This document shows, piece after piece, positions 44,079 to 51,334 of a stretch of DNA of 64,000 nt; position 1 is the first letter of the stretch; each line of letters begins with the position of its first letter. The notes below the pieces were generated by a model. It did no database searches, had not been told where the DNA came from, and was given only the letters and a program-made list of their open reading frames with translations. A program made the position numbers and the translations under genes. Where the stretch lies: positions 310,001 through 374,000 of the forward strand of contig NZ_LIGE01000036.1 in NCBI RefSeq assembly GCF_001297015.1. The letters run 5' to 3'. This DNA comes from Pseudomonas sp. RIT-PI-r. GTDB taxonomy: Bacteria; Pseudomonadota; Gammaproteobacteria; Pseudomonadales; Pseudomonadaceae.

Positions 44079-44804
44079 ATGAATCTCACCCCCACTCTCC
44101 CCGCCTGCTGCACCGCGCTCGACAGCCACTGGCCGTTGCCGACGGTATTGGCCGACACCGTGCTGCTCAGTACCCGTTTCGATCCTGCTCAACTGCTTGG
44201 CGATGATTTCCAGCGCAGCGCCGTCGTCGCGCCGCCGAGCATTCAGCGTTCGGTGGCCAAACGTCAGGCCGAGTTTCTCGCCGGGCGTATCTGCGCCCGC
44301 GCGGCGTTGCAGCAATTGGAAGGCAGCAGCGTGGTGCCGGCGATCGGTGAAGACCGCGCGCCCATATGGCCGGCGCACATCTGCGGCTCGATCACCCACA
44401 GCACCGGCCATGCCGCCGCAATTGTCGCCAACAAGCAACACTGGCGCGGTTTGGGCATGGATCTGGAAAATCTGCTCAGTACCGAACGCGCCGAGCGCCT
44501 GGCTGGAGAGATTCTGACGCCACCTGAAATGCAGCGCATGACGGCCGCCTCGCGGGAACAGTTGGCGTTGTGGGTGACGCTGACGTTTTCGGTGAAGGAG
44601 AGTTTGTTCAAGGCGCTGTACCCGATTGTGCAGCAGCGCTTTTACTTCGAGCATGCTGAAGTGCTGGAGTGGACTGAAGCGGGTCAGGTGAGGTTGCGGT
44701 TGTTGACGGACCTGTCTGCCGAATGGCGCAACGGCACTGAACTGGATGCGCAGTTCGGGGTGCGGGATGGGCAGTTGTTGAGTCTGGTCAGCATCAAAGC
44801 CTGA
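44079..44804 (+). CDS. pcpS: 4'-phosphopantetheinyl transferase (PcpS/EntD-like)
   Basis: A 241-residue enzyme that moves 4'-phosphopantetheine from CoA to carrier proteins; in P. aeruginosa PcpS is the single PPTase for both fatty acid ACP and siderophore synthetases. Features: RQAEFLAGRICARAAL, GSITHSTGHAAAIVA, metal-binding GMDLENL and FSVKESLFKALYP (the WxxKEAxxKA-type motif). An ATG at 44070 is also possible; neither has a strong Shine-Dalgarno. It adjoins the PA1166-like hydrolase gene, matching the P. aeruginosa PA1165-PA1166 neighbourhood. Confidence 0.88.
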   Translation: MNLTPTLPACCTALDSHWPLPTVLADTVLLSTRFDPAQLLGDDFQRSAVVAPPSIQRSVAKRQAEFLAGRICARAALQQLEGSSVVPAIGEDRAPIWPAHICGSITHSTGHAAAIVANKQHWRGLGMDLENLLSTERAERLAGEILTPPEMQRMTAASREQLALWVTLTFSVKESLFKALYPIVQQRFYFEHAEVLEWTEAGQVRLRLLTDLSAEWRNGTELDAQFGVRDGQLLSLVSIKA

Positions 44805-44830
44805 AGATTTTTGGTGTGGGCACTGGCCCT

Positions 44831-44894
44831 ATCGCGAGCAGGCTCACTCCTACATTGAAATGCGTTCGCCTGCAGGAGTGAGCCTGCTCGCGAT
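44831..44894. repeat. REP doublet 6 (short spacer, outward facing)
   Basis: ATCGCGAGCAGGCTCACTCC and its reverse complement are separated by about 20 bp, the tightest doublet in the window. It lies between the convergent PPTase and RstB-like genes. Confidence 0.88.
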
Positions 44895-44919
44895 GAGGCC
44901 TGCCGAGCCAACACAAAAC

Positions 44920-46530
44920 TCAGCGGCGTTCCTGATTCCTCGGCCAACTCAAGCTAAAGCAAGCCCCTCCCAGACTTTTGCTCTTGCCAATGATCGCCCG
45001 GCCGTCATGCCAGTGAATGATCCGCCGCACAATCGATAGCCCCAAACCATGCCCGCCCGAGGCCCGCGTACGGCTGTCGTCCAGGCGCAGAAACGGCGTA
45101 AAGATTCGCTCCCACGCCACTTCCGGCACGCCCGGCCCGTCATCTTCGATATCGACCCGGCAGCGCAACTGTCCGACCTGATAGCTCACCGTGACTTTCG
45201 AACGGGCATGGCGCATGGCGTTGCTCACCAGGTTTTGTAACGCGCGATGCAGATAGCGCGGCTCGGCCTCGACCCAGGCATCGTCGTTGTCCGCCGCAGA
45301 CAGGCACAAACCACGCTGCACCGTGACCTCGGCACGCAACGGCGCCAGCTCTTCGATGACCTGATTGACCAACGCATCCAGGTCAATGCGCTGGAACGTC
45401 AGCGCCGGTGAGCCTTGCTCCAGTCGCGCATAGGTGAGCATTTCGTCGACCAGCTTATCGAGATCCTCGATGTCGTGATCCATGCCTTCGCGGTACTTTT
45501 CCAGCGCTTGCGGGGTGGTTGCCGAGCCGATCATTTCCAGACCGAAACGCAGGCGCGCCACCGGCGTGCGTAATTCATGGGATACCGCGCGCACCAGTTC
45601 CCGCTGGATCGCCAGCAACTGTTGCAAGTGCTCGGCCATGCCATTGAACGCCGACGCCAGGCGCCCGACCGAGTCAGCACCGCGCGCCGGCACGCGGGTT
45701 TCCAGACTGCCTTTGGCGATACGCGTGGCCGCCGCTTCGAGGCCGCGCAAACGCCGTTCGAGCTGACGCACCAATAGATAAACGATCAGGCCGATCAAAC
45801 TCAGCCCCAGTGCGGCAATCAGCACCAGCCATTCCGGCGGGTACGGATTCATCTGATACAACGGCCCGATCTCCAGCACCCGCGGCGTGCCGACCATGCC
45901 GGCAAACACGCGGATCGAATCGCCGCCCTTGCCCGGCGCCATCACCGTATCGCCTTCGGAGACGCGACGGCTCTGGTCTTCGTCCATGTCAGCGTCGTTT
46001 GCCGTGACCAGCCGCAGGTCAAAACCAAAACCTTTCTCTTCCTTTATCTGCTCAAGGCGTTTGGGCTGTTCACCCACCGGTACGCGCACCAGCTCATCGG
46101 CCAACAGATAAATAGTCGCGCGGGCCAACTGCTCACTGATCTGCTGCACTTCCCCCACCAGCACGAGCTGTTCCTTGTCGCTGACCATCCGATAAACCTT
46201 GGCCGCGTGCGGCCCGGTCTGCTCGACCAGCGCCTGACCGCGCTGCACTCGGGTACGTTGGGACAGATCAAGATCGGTGTCGGCAAACTTCTTCAGCGCC
46301 AGCGGAATCCCGAGCAGACGCTCCCACACCAGCAGCGCACGATGACGCTCGGTCTCGTTCATCGGTTGCAGGTTGCCCGCCATCAGCGAAAACGTGCCGT
46401 GGGCCAGGCGCTCGCGGTATTGCTCGCTGCGTACCTGATTGAGCAGGTTAAGCGCCAGCACGCCAAGCACCGCTACCAGAATCAGCGCTGCACACATGCC
46501 GCCGTAGATGCGCAGGAAGATCGAGTTCAC
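44920..46530 (-). CDS. Sensor histidine kinase, RstB-like
   Basis: A 536-residue inner-membrane kinase: TM1 (about 7-30), large periplasmic domain (31-235), TM2 (about 238-258), HAMP (259-310), HisKA with RELVRAVSHELRTPVARLRFG and HATPase_c with NLVSNAMRHARSK, EDDGPGVPE and GGHGLGLSIVRRI. It corresponds to PA1158, directly upstream (in map terms) of nrdA. The start is a GTG overlapping the regulator gene stop by four bases. The stimulus is unknown. Confidence 0.88.
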   Translation of the reverse strand: MNSIFLRIYGGMCAALILVAVLGVLALNLLNQVRSEQYRERLAHGTFSLMAGNLQPMNETERHRALLVWERLLGIPLALKKFADTDLDLSQRTRVQRGQALVEQTGPHAAKVYRMVSDKEQLVLVGEVQQISEQLARATIYLLADELVRVPVGEQPKRLEQIKEEKGFGFDLRLVTANDADMDEDQSRRVSEGDTVMAPGKGGDSIRVFAGMVGTPRVLEIGPLYQMNPYPPEWLVLIAALGLSLIGLIVYLLVRQLERRLRGLEAAATRIAKGSLETRVPARGADSVGRLASAFNGMAEHLQQLLAIQRELVRAVSHELRTPVARLRFGLEMIGSATTPQALEKYREGMDHDIEDLDKLVDEMLTYARLEQGSPALTFQRIDLDALVNQVIEELAPLRAEVTVQRGLCLSAADNDDAWVEAEPRYLHRALQNLVSNAMRHARSKVTVSYQVGQLRCRVDIEDDGPGVPEVAWERIFTPFLRLDDSRTRASGGHGLGLSIVRRIIHWHDGRAIIGKSKSLGGACFSLSWPRNQERR

Positions 46531-47249
46531 AGCGACAGGTCTATGCAGGCTTCAGGGACGAACAGATAACCTTTGCTGCGAATGGTCTTGATCAGGCGCG
46601 GATGGTCGGGGTCGTCGCCGATTTTCGGGCGGATACGCGAAATGCGCACATCGATCGAGCGATCCTGGCCGTCGTAGCCAATACCGCGCAGGGCGGTGAA
46701 GATTTCTTCGCGTGAGAGAATCCGCCCGGCGTTCGACACCAGCAGCCAGAGCAGGTCGAATTCGGCACTGGTCAACTCGATGCCGTTGTCGCTCAGCCAG
46801 GCTTCGCGCAGGGCGTTGTCGACCACCAGCGGGCCGAATTGCAGACGACGGGATTTTTCCGCGACCGGCTCGGCGCTGTCACTGCGTCGCAGCAACGCCT
46901 GAATCCGCGCCAGCAGCAATCTAGGGCGCACGGGTTTGCAGACGTAATCGTCGGCGCCGAGGTCGAGGCCCTGAATCTGGTCGGCATCATCGGTGCGCGC
47001 GGTGAGCATCAGGATCGGCCCGTCGAATTGATTGCGCACCTTGCGGCAAATGCTCAGACCATCTTCACCAGGCAGCATCAGATCGAGGATCACCAGATCC
47101 GGTTGCTCCTTGATGATCCGAGCCGCCGCCAGCGCGCCATTGCCTTCGATGTCCACGCGCAGTCCATTGGCTTGCAGGTAGTCGCGCGTGAGTTCGGCCA
47201 GTCGCTGGTCATCTTCGACGATCAATACCTGAAAGGCTTGTTGCTCCAC
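46527..47249 (-). CDS. OmpR-family response regulator, RstA-like
   Basis: A 240-residue regulator: receiver with Asp56 (LVILDLMLPGEDG) and VCKPVRPRLLLAR, then winged helix (about 140-235; LTSAEFDLLWLLVSNAG, DRSIDVRISRIRPKIGDD, IRSKGYLFVPEA). Start taken as GTG 47249 (VEQQAFQVLIVEDD), preceded by AGAGGTC; a start at 47306 is in frame but would begin in unrelated upstream sequence. Pairs with the RstB-like kinase and corresponds to PA1157. Confidence 0.88.
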   Translation of the reverse strand: MEQQAFQVLIVEDDQRLAELTRDYLQANGLRVDIEGNGALAAARIIKEQPDLVILDLMLPGEDGLSICRKVRNQFDGPILMLTARTDDADQIQGLDLGADDYVCKPVRPRLLLARIQALLRRSDSAEPVAEKSRRLQFGPLVVDNALREAWLSDNGIELTSAEFDLLWLLVSNAGRILSREEIFTALRGIGYDGQDRSIDVRISRIRPKIGDDPDHPRLIKTIRSKGYLFVPEACIDLSL

Positions 47250-47311
47250 CGGTGACCTCTGCTTTCTATTGTTATTAATAAAAGGAAGGCGATTGCCCAG
47301 ACACACAATCC

Positions 47312-47406
47312 CTGCAGGAGCTGTCGAGTGAAACGAGGCTGCGATCTTTAGATCTTGCTTTTCAAGATCAGGATCAAAAGATCGCAGCCTTCGGCAGTTC
47401 CTACAG
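47312..47406. repeat. Family C palindromic element, copy 2
   Basis: The left arm CTGCAGGAGCTGTCGAGTGA is degenerate; the right arm GATCGCAGCCTTCGGCAG matches copies 1 and 3. Between them is TTAGATCTTGCTTTTCAAGA and ATCAGGATCAAAAGATCG. It lies at the regulator-distal end of the ~870-bp gap before nrdA. Confidence 0.75.
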
Positions 47407-47680
47407 AGGTACGCGATATTTAGCGTGATCTTCCCGTCCTTTTGTCATGTTTCTGGAGGATAAAGATGCCTGCGCATGGCCCGATTGTATAAACGGCGTA
47501 CAGCCAGAACACAAGTCGGTAAATGCGTTCGGACACAGCGTTTTTTTGTGATAGGGTTCGCGCCCTTAAAAATCCGCTGAAGCGTTTTTCCGGGTGAAAA
47601 AACAGTGACAAACGGTCTAGGTCAGCAGGTTCGCGGCCTACACGCTTTTTCCTTGTTTCACACACAATTTACGCACAGGT
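47407..47680. other. Unassigned intergenic DNA upstream of the nrdA promoter
   Basis: About 270 bases with no supportable coding sequence on either strand. The 81-codon minus-strand frame here starts close to the TTATCCACA region and has no family resemblance. The composition is more AT-rich than the flanking genes, as expected of a promoter approach. Confidence 0.6.
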
Positions 47681-47689
47681 TTATCCACA
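47681..47689 (+). promoter_or_regulatory. DnaA box upstream of nrdA
   Basis: TTATCCACA, the perfect strong DnaA-box consensus, 10 bases upstream of the proposed -35 element. DnaA control of nrdAB is established in E. coli, linking dNTP supply with replication initiation. Confidence 0.7.
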
Positions 47690-47698
47690 GGTAGTACG

Positions 47699-47727
47699 TT
47701 GCAATCCGCCCCTAAAACGCATTATCT
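47699..47727 (+). promoter_or_regulatory. Sigma-70-type promoter of nrdA
   Basis: TTGCAA (47699-47704), 17 bases, TTATCT (47722-47727). Both hexamers match the consensus at four positions with ideal spacing, between a DnaA box and NrdR-type boxes. Predicted start of transcription near 47734, giving a leader of about 390 bases before the nrdA ATG. Confidence 0.55.
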
Positions 47728-47763
47728 TGTAGCCCGTGCGCAAAAAAACCCTACATGTAGGGG
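47717..47763 (+). promoter_or_regulatory. Pair of NrdR-type boxes
   Basis: Box 1 ACGCATTATCTTGTAG (47717-47732) and box 2 ACCCTACATGTAGGGG (47748-47763) both fit the palindromic NrdR pattern ACACWATATWTWGTGT with several mismatches; box 2 contains the perfect palindrome CCCTACATGTAGGG. Their starts are 31 bp apart, three helical turns, the spacing typical of NrdR box pairs. Box 1 overlaps the proposed -10 element, suited to repression by dATP-bound NrdR. Confidence 0.68.
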
Positions 47764-48125
47764 TTGGCACTAAAAAACCAAACACAAACCGGACAGTGAA
47801 TTCAAGGCTTTTTATTGCCATTGTCAGGTTGAACCAAACGTATTTTCAGAAGCCCAAACCGCGCCTGCGGATGGCTACCGTTTTTCAGCCGATCACGGCG
47901 TTTACGGTACGGGTGTTGCAGTGGCGAACTGCTCCCCGAAAGGAATGCGGTTTCACGCGTATCGCGTGAGCCGAAGACTTCGGCATGGAAGCGGCGCTCA
48001 CAAGGCCCTCTTCCTGAACTGTCCCGAAGTCGTTATGCCCGGCGCGTGCCGGTTGTAGTGCTTCAGGACGGAACGGTGGGCACCGTGATGGTGCCCAAAC
48101 AAACATAGAGAACGTGGAGACACCC
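47764..48125 (+). promoter_or_regulatory. Long hairpin-rich 5' leader of nrdA
   Basis: About 360 bases with no convincing ORF but with at least five local hairpins: GCAGT/ACTGC (47918-47932), TCACGCG/CGCGTGA (47953-47969), GCCGA/TCGGC (47970-47984), CCGGC/GCCGG (48039-48052) and GGGCACC/GGTGCCC (48078-48096). The last lies 30 bases before the ATG. I could not match it to a known riboswitch class; in particular no cobalamin B12-box was found. Confidence 0.5.
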
Positions 48126-51020
48126 ATGCAAACCGACACAACTCGCGAGAACCCGCAGGGCACCTTGCCGCAGGCCGCCGATTCGACTTCGGATCTGGCA
48201 GCCACCGCGCCTGGTCAACTGCGCGTGATCAAGCGTAATGGCACTGTCGTTCCTTACACCGATGACAAGATCACCGTCGCTATCACCAAAGCGTTCCTCG
48301 CAGTTGAAGGCGGCACCGCTGCCGCTTCGTCGCGAATCCACGACACCGTTGCCCGTCTGACCGAACAGGTCACCGCGACCTTCAAGCGTCGCATGCCTTC
48401 GGGCGGCACCATCCACATCGAAGAAATCCAGGACCAGGTCGAACTGGCCCTGATGCGTGCCGGCGAGCAGAAAGTGGCGCGCGACTACGTGATCTACCGT
48501 GACGGTCGTTCGAAAGAACGCGCTGCCCACGCCCCGGCCGAAGAAGCGGTCAACGCGCACCCGTCGATCCGCATCACCCGCGCTGACGGCAGCCTGGCGC
48601 CGCTGGACATGGGCCGCCTGAACACCATCGTCACCGAAGCATGCGAAGGTCTGGAAGAAGTCGACGGCGACCTCATCCAGCGCGAAACCCTGAAAAACCT
48701 GTACGACGGCGTGGCCCTGACCGACGTCAACACCGCCCTGGTGATGACCGCCCGTACCCTGGTCGAGCGCGAGCCGAACTACTCGTTCGTCACCGCCCGC
48801 CTGCTGATGGACACCCTGCGTGCCGAAGGCCTGGGCTTCCTCGGTGTGGCCGAAAGCGCCACTCACCACGAAATGGTCGACCTGTACGCCAAGGCGCTGC
48901 CGGCTTACATCGCCAAAGGTATCGAGTTCGAACTGCTGAACCCTGTGCTGGCGTCCTTCGACCTGGAAAAACTGGGCAAGGCGATCAACCACGAGCGTGA
49001 TCAGCAATTCACCTACCTGGGCCTGCAAACCCTCTACGACCGTTATTTCATCCACAAGGATGGCGTGCGCTTCGAACTGCCGCAGATCTTCTTCATGCGC
49101 GTGGCCATGGGCCTGGCGATCGAAGAGAAGCACAAAGAAGACCGTGCGATCGAGTTCTACAACCTGCTGTCGTCCTTCGACTACATGTCGTCGACTCCGA
49201 CCCTGTTCAACGCCGGCACCCTGCGTCCACAGCTGTCGAGCTGCTACCTGACCACCGTGCCGGATGACCTGTCGGGCATCTACCACGCGATCCACGACAA
49301 CGCCATGTTGTCGAAATTCGCTGGCGGCCTGGGCAACGACTGGACGCCGGTGCGTGCACTGGGTTCGTACATCAAAGGCACCAACGGCAAATCCCAAGGT
49401 GTGGTTCCGTTCCTGAAAGTGGTGAACGACACCGCCGTTGCCGTTAACCAGGGTGGCAAGCGCAAAGGCGCGGTGTGTGCCTACCTGGAAACCTGGCACA
49501 TGGACATCGAGGAGTTCATCGAACTCCGTAAGAACACCGGTGATGATCGTCGTCGTACCCACGACATGAACACCGCCAACTGGATCCCTGACCTGTTCAT
49601 GAAGCGCGTCTTCGACGACGGCAAGTGGACCCTGTTCTCGCCATCCGAAGTACCGGACCTGCACGACCTGACCGGTAAAGCTTTCGAAGAGCGCTACGAG
49701 TACTACGAAGCCCTGACCGAATACCCAGGCAAGGTCAAACTGTTCAAGACCATCCAGGCCAAAGACCTGTGGCGCAAAATGCTCTCCATGCTGTTTGAAA
49801 CCGGTCACCCATGGCTGACCTTCAAAGACCCGTGCAACCTGCGCAGCCCGCAGCAGCACGTCGGCGTGGTCCACAGCTCGAACCTGTGCACCGAAATCAC
49901 CTTGAACACCAACAAGGACGAGATCGCCGTTTGCAACCTGGGCTCGATCAACCTGCCGAACCACATCGTCAACGGCAAGCTGGACACCGCCAAGCTGGAA
50001 CGCACCGTGAACACCGCCGTACGCATGCTCGATAACGTTATCGACATCAACTACTACTCGGTGCCACAAGCGAAGAACTCCAACTTCAAGCACCGTCCGG
50101 TCGGCCTGGGCATCATGGGCTTCCAGGACGCGCTGTACCTGCAGCACATCCCTTACGGTTCCGACGCTGCCGTCGAGTTCGCCGACAAGTCGATGGAAGC
50201 GGTCAGCTACTACGCGATCCAGGCGTCCTGCGACCTGGCTGACGAGCGCGGCGCGTACGAGACGTTCCAGGGTTCGCTGTGGTCCAAAGGCATCCTGCCG
50301 CTGGATTCGCAACAGATCCTGATCGAGGCTCGCGGCCAGAAGTACATCGACGTTGACCTGAACGAAACCCTGGACTGGGCACCGGTTCGCGCCCGTGTAC
50401 AAAAAGGCATTCGTAACTCCAACATCATGGCCATCGCACCGACCGCGACCATCGCCAACATCACCGGCGTATCGCAGTCGATCGAACCGACTTACCAGAA
50501 CCTGTATGTGAAATCGAACCTGTCGGGCGAATTCACCGTGATCAACCCGTACCTGGTTCGCGACCTCAAGGCTCGCGGTCTGTGGGACTCGGTCATGATC
50601 AACGACCTGAAGTACTACGACGGTTCGGTTCAGCAGATCGAGCGCATCCCGCAAGAACTCAAAGAGCTCTACGCGACCGCGTTCGAAGTGGACACCAAGT
50701 GGATCGTTGACGCGGCCAGCCGTCGTCAGAAGTGGATCGACCAGGCCCAGTCGCTGAACCTGTACATCGCCGGCGCATCGGGCAAGAAGCTCGACGTGAC
50801 CTACCGCATGGCCTGGTACCGTGGTCTGAAAACCACTTACTACCTCCGTGCCCTGGCCGCGACCAGCACCGAGAAGTCGACCATCAACACCGGCAAGCTG
50901 AACGCTGTTTCCAGCGGCGGCAACCACGGCGACGATTCGGTTCTGGCAGCACCTGCCGGCCCTGCTCCAGTGCCAAAGGCTTGCGCGATCGACGAGCCGG
51001 ATTGCGAAGCTTGCCAATAA
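48126..51020 (+). CDS. nrdA: Ribonucleoside-diphosphate reductase subunit alpha (class Ia)
   Basis: A 964-residue catalytic subunit that reduces NDPs to dNDPs with a radical supplied by NrdB. It has duplicated N-terminal ATP-cone domains (about 33-125 and 145-235; IKRNGTVVPYTDDKITVAI, ITRADGSLAPLDMGRLNTIV), allosteric dATP sites controlling overall activity, then the ten-stranded barrel: active-site cysteines in LSSCYLTTVP, SSNLCTEITLNTNKDE and the C-terminal CAIDEPDCEACQ tail. ATG 48126 follows GTGGAGAC; the GTG at 48114 is less likely. No nrdB follows in this window. A strong terminator ends the transcript. Confidence 0.95.
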   Translation: MQTDTTRENPQGTLPQAADSTSDLAATAPGQLRVIKRNGTVVPYTDDKITVAITKAFLAVEGGTAAASSRIHDTVARLTEQVTATFKRRMPSGGTIHIEEIQDQVELALMRAGEQKVARDYVIYRDGRSKERAAHAPAEEAVNAHPSIRITRADGSLAPLDMGRLNTIVTEACEGLEEVDGDLIQRETLKNLYDGVALTDVNTALVMTARTLVEREPNYSFVTARLLMDTLRAEGLGFLGVAESATHHEMVDLYAKALPAYIAKGIEFELLNPVLASFDLEKLGKAINHERDQQFTYLGLQTLYDRYFIHKDGVRFELPQIFFMRVAMGLAIEEKHKEDRAIEFYNLLSSFDYMSSTPTLFNAGTLRPQLSSCYLTTVPDDLSGIYHAIHDNAMLSKFAGGLGNDWTPVRALGSYIKGTNGKSQGVVPFLKVVNDTAVAVNQGGKRKGAVCAYLETWHMDIEEFIELRKNTGDDRRRTHDMNTANWIPDLFMKRVFDDGKWTLFSPSEVPDLHDLTGKAFEERYEYYEALTEYPGKVKLFKTIQAKDLWRKMLSMLFETGHPWLTFKDPCNLRSPQQHVGVVHSSNLCTEITLNTNKDEIAVCNLGSINLPNHIVNGKLDTAKLERTVNTAVRMLDNVIDINYYSVPQAKNSNFKHRPVGLGIMGFQDALYLQHIPYGSDAAVEFADKSMEAVSYYAIQASCDLADERGAYETFQGSLWSKGILPLDSQQILIEARGQKYIDVDLNETLDWAPVRARVQKGIRNSNIMAIAPTATIANITGVSQSIEPTYQNLYVKSNLSGEFTVINPYLVRDLKARGLWDSVMINDLKYYDGSVQQIERIPQELKELYATAFEVDTKWIVDAASRRQKWIDQAQSLNLYIAGASGKKLDVTYRMAWYRGLKTTYYLRALAATSTEKSTINTGKLNAVSSGGNHGDDSVLAAPAGPAPVPKACAIDEPDCEACQ

Positions 51021-51031
51021 GCTGAGCCGAG

Positions 51032-51053
51032 TCAGGCGTTGCGAGACGCCTGA
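51032..51053 (+). other. Hairpin in the nrdA 3' region
   Basis: A perfect 8-bp stem TCAGGCGT / ACGCCTGA with a 6-base loop lies 12 bases after the nrdA stop and just before the terminator; it could stabilise the transcript end. Confidence 0.5.
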
Positions 51054-51061
51054 ACGAAAAA

Positions 51062-51100
51062 GCCCCCGACAGGCCTCTGGTTTGTCGGGGGCTTTTTTTT
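51062..51100 (+). terminator. Rho-independent terminator of nrdA
   Basis: A perfect 10-bp stem GCCCCCGACA / TGTCGGGGGC followed by eight T residues. Confidence 0.92.
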
Positions 51101-51143
51101 GCCTGAGTGTTGAGCGGGAGAAATGCGCCGGCTTTCAGGAGGT

Positions 51144-51192
51144 CATCGCGAGCAGGCTCAGTTCCTACAGGATCAGGATCAGGATCAGGATC
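51144..51192. repeat. Single REP unit and AGGATC hexamer tandem
   Basis: A lone REP half (ATCGCGAGCAGGCTCAGTTCC, 51145-51165) is followed by four perfect tandem copies of AGGATC (51169-51192), then a partial family C half (GATCGCACCTGCGGCAGCTC). It looks like a decayed or recombined repeat cluster between two terminators. Confidence 0.7.
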
Positions 51193-51284
51193 AAACGATC
51201 GCACCTGCGGCAGCTCCTGCATGACATTCGCGCCGTGCTCCTCACCACTCTGTTCGGCTGCAGCTCTTGATCTGCGGGCCCCAC

Positions 51285-51311
51285 AAAAAAGCCCCTCTAA
51301 AAAGAGGGGCT
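51285..51311 (-). terminator. Rho-independent terminator of flgBCDE
   Basis: A perfect 9-bp stem AGCCCCTCT / AGAGGGGCT; on the minus strand it is followed by a T-tract (AAAAAA at 51285-51290). It lies 24 bases beyond the flgE stop. Confidence 0.88.
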
Positions 51312-51334
51312 CCCTTGCACATCTCAAACCAGCA

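Noticed and set aside
47736..47969. A 77-codon plus-strand ORF in the nrdA leader
   Set aside because: Starts with a poor codon context, overlaps the NrdR-type box and several hairpins, and its translation is basic and featureless. A leader peptide cannot be excluded but is not supported.
47764..48113. Cobalamin riboswitch in the nrdA leader
   Set aside because: Considered because of the hairpins and the nucleotide-reductase gene, but there is no recognisable B12-box or conserved core, and class Ia NrdA does not use cobalamin.
48063..51017. A very long open frame (about 980 codons) on the minus strand across nrdA
   Set aside because: It is exactly antisense to nrdA, which has clear active-site and ATP-cone motifs. 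Long antisense frames are expected in GC-rich genes with strong codon bias; the translation has no recognisable domain.
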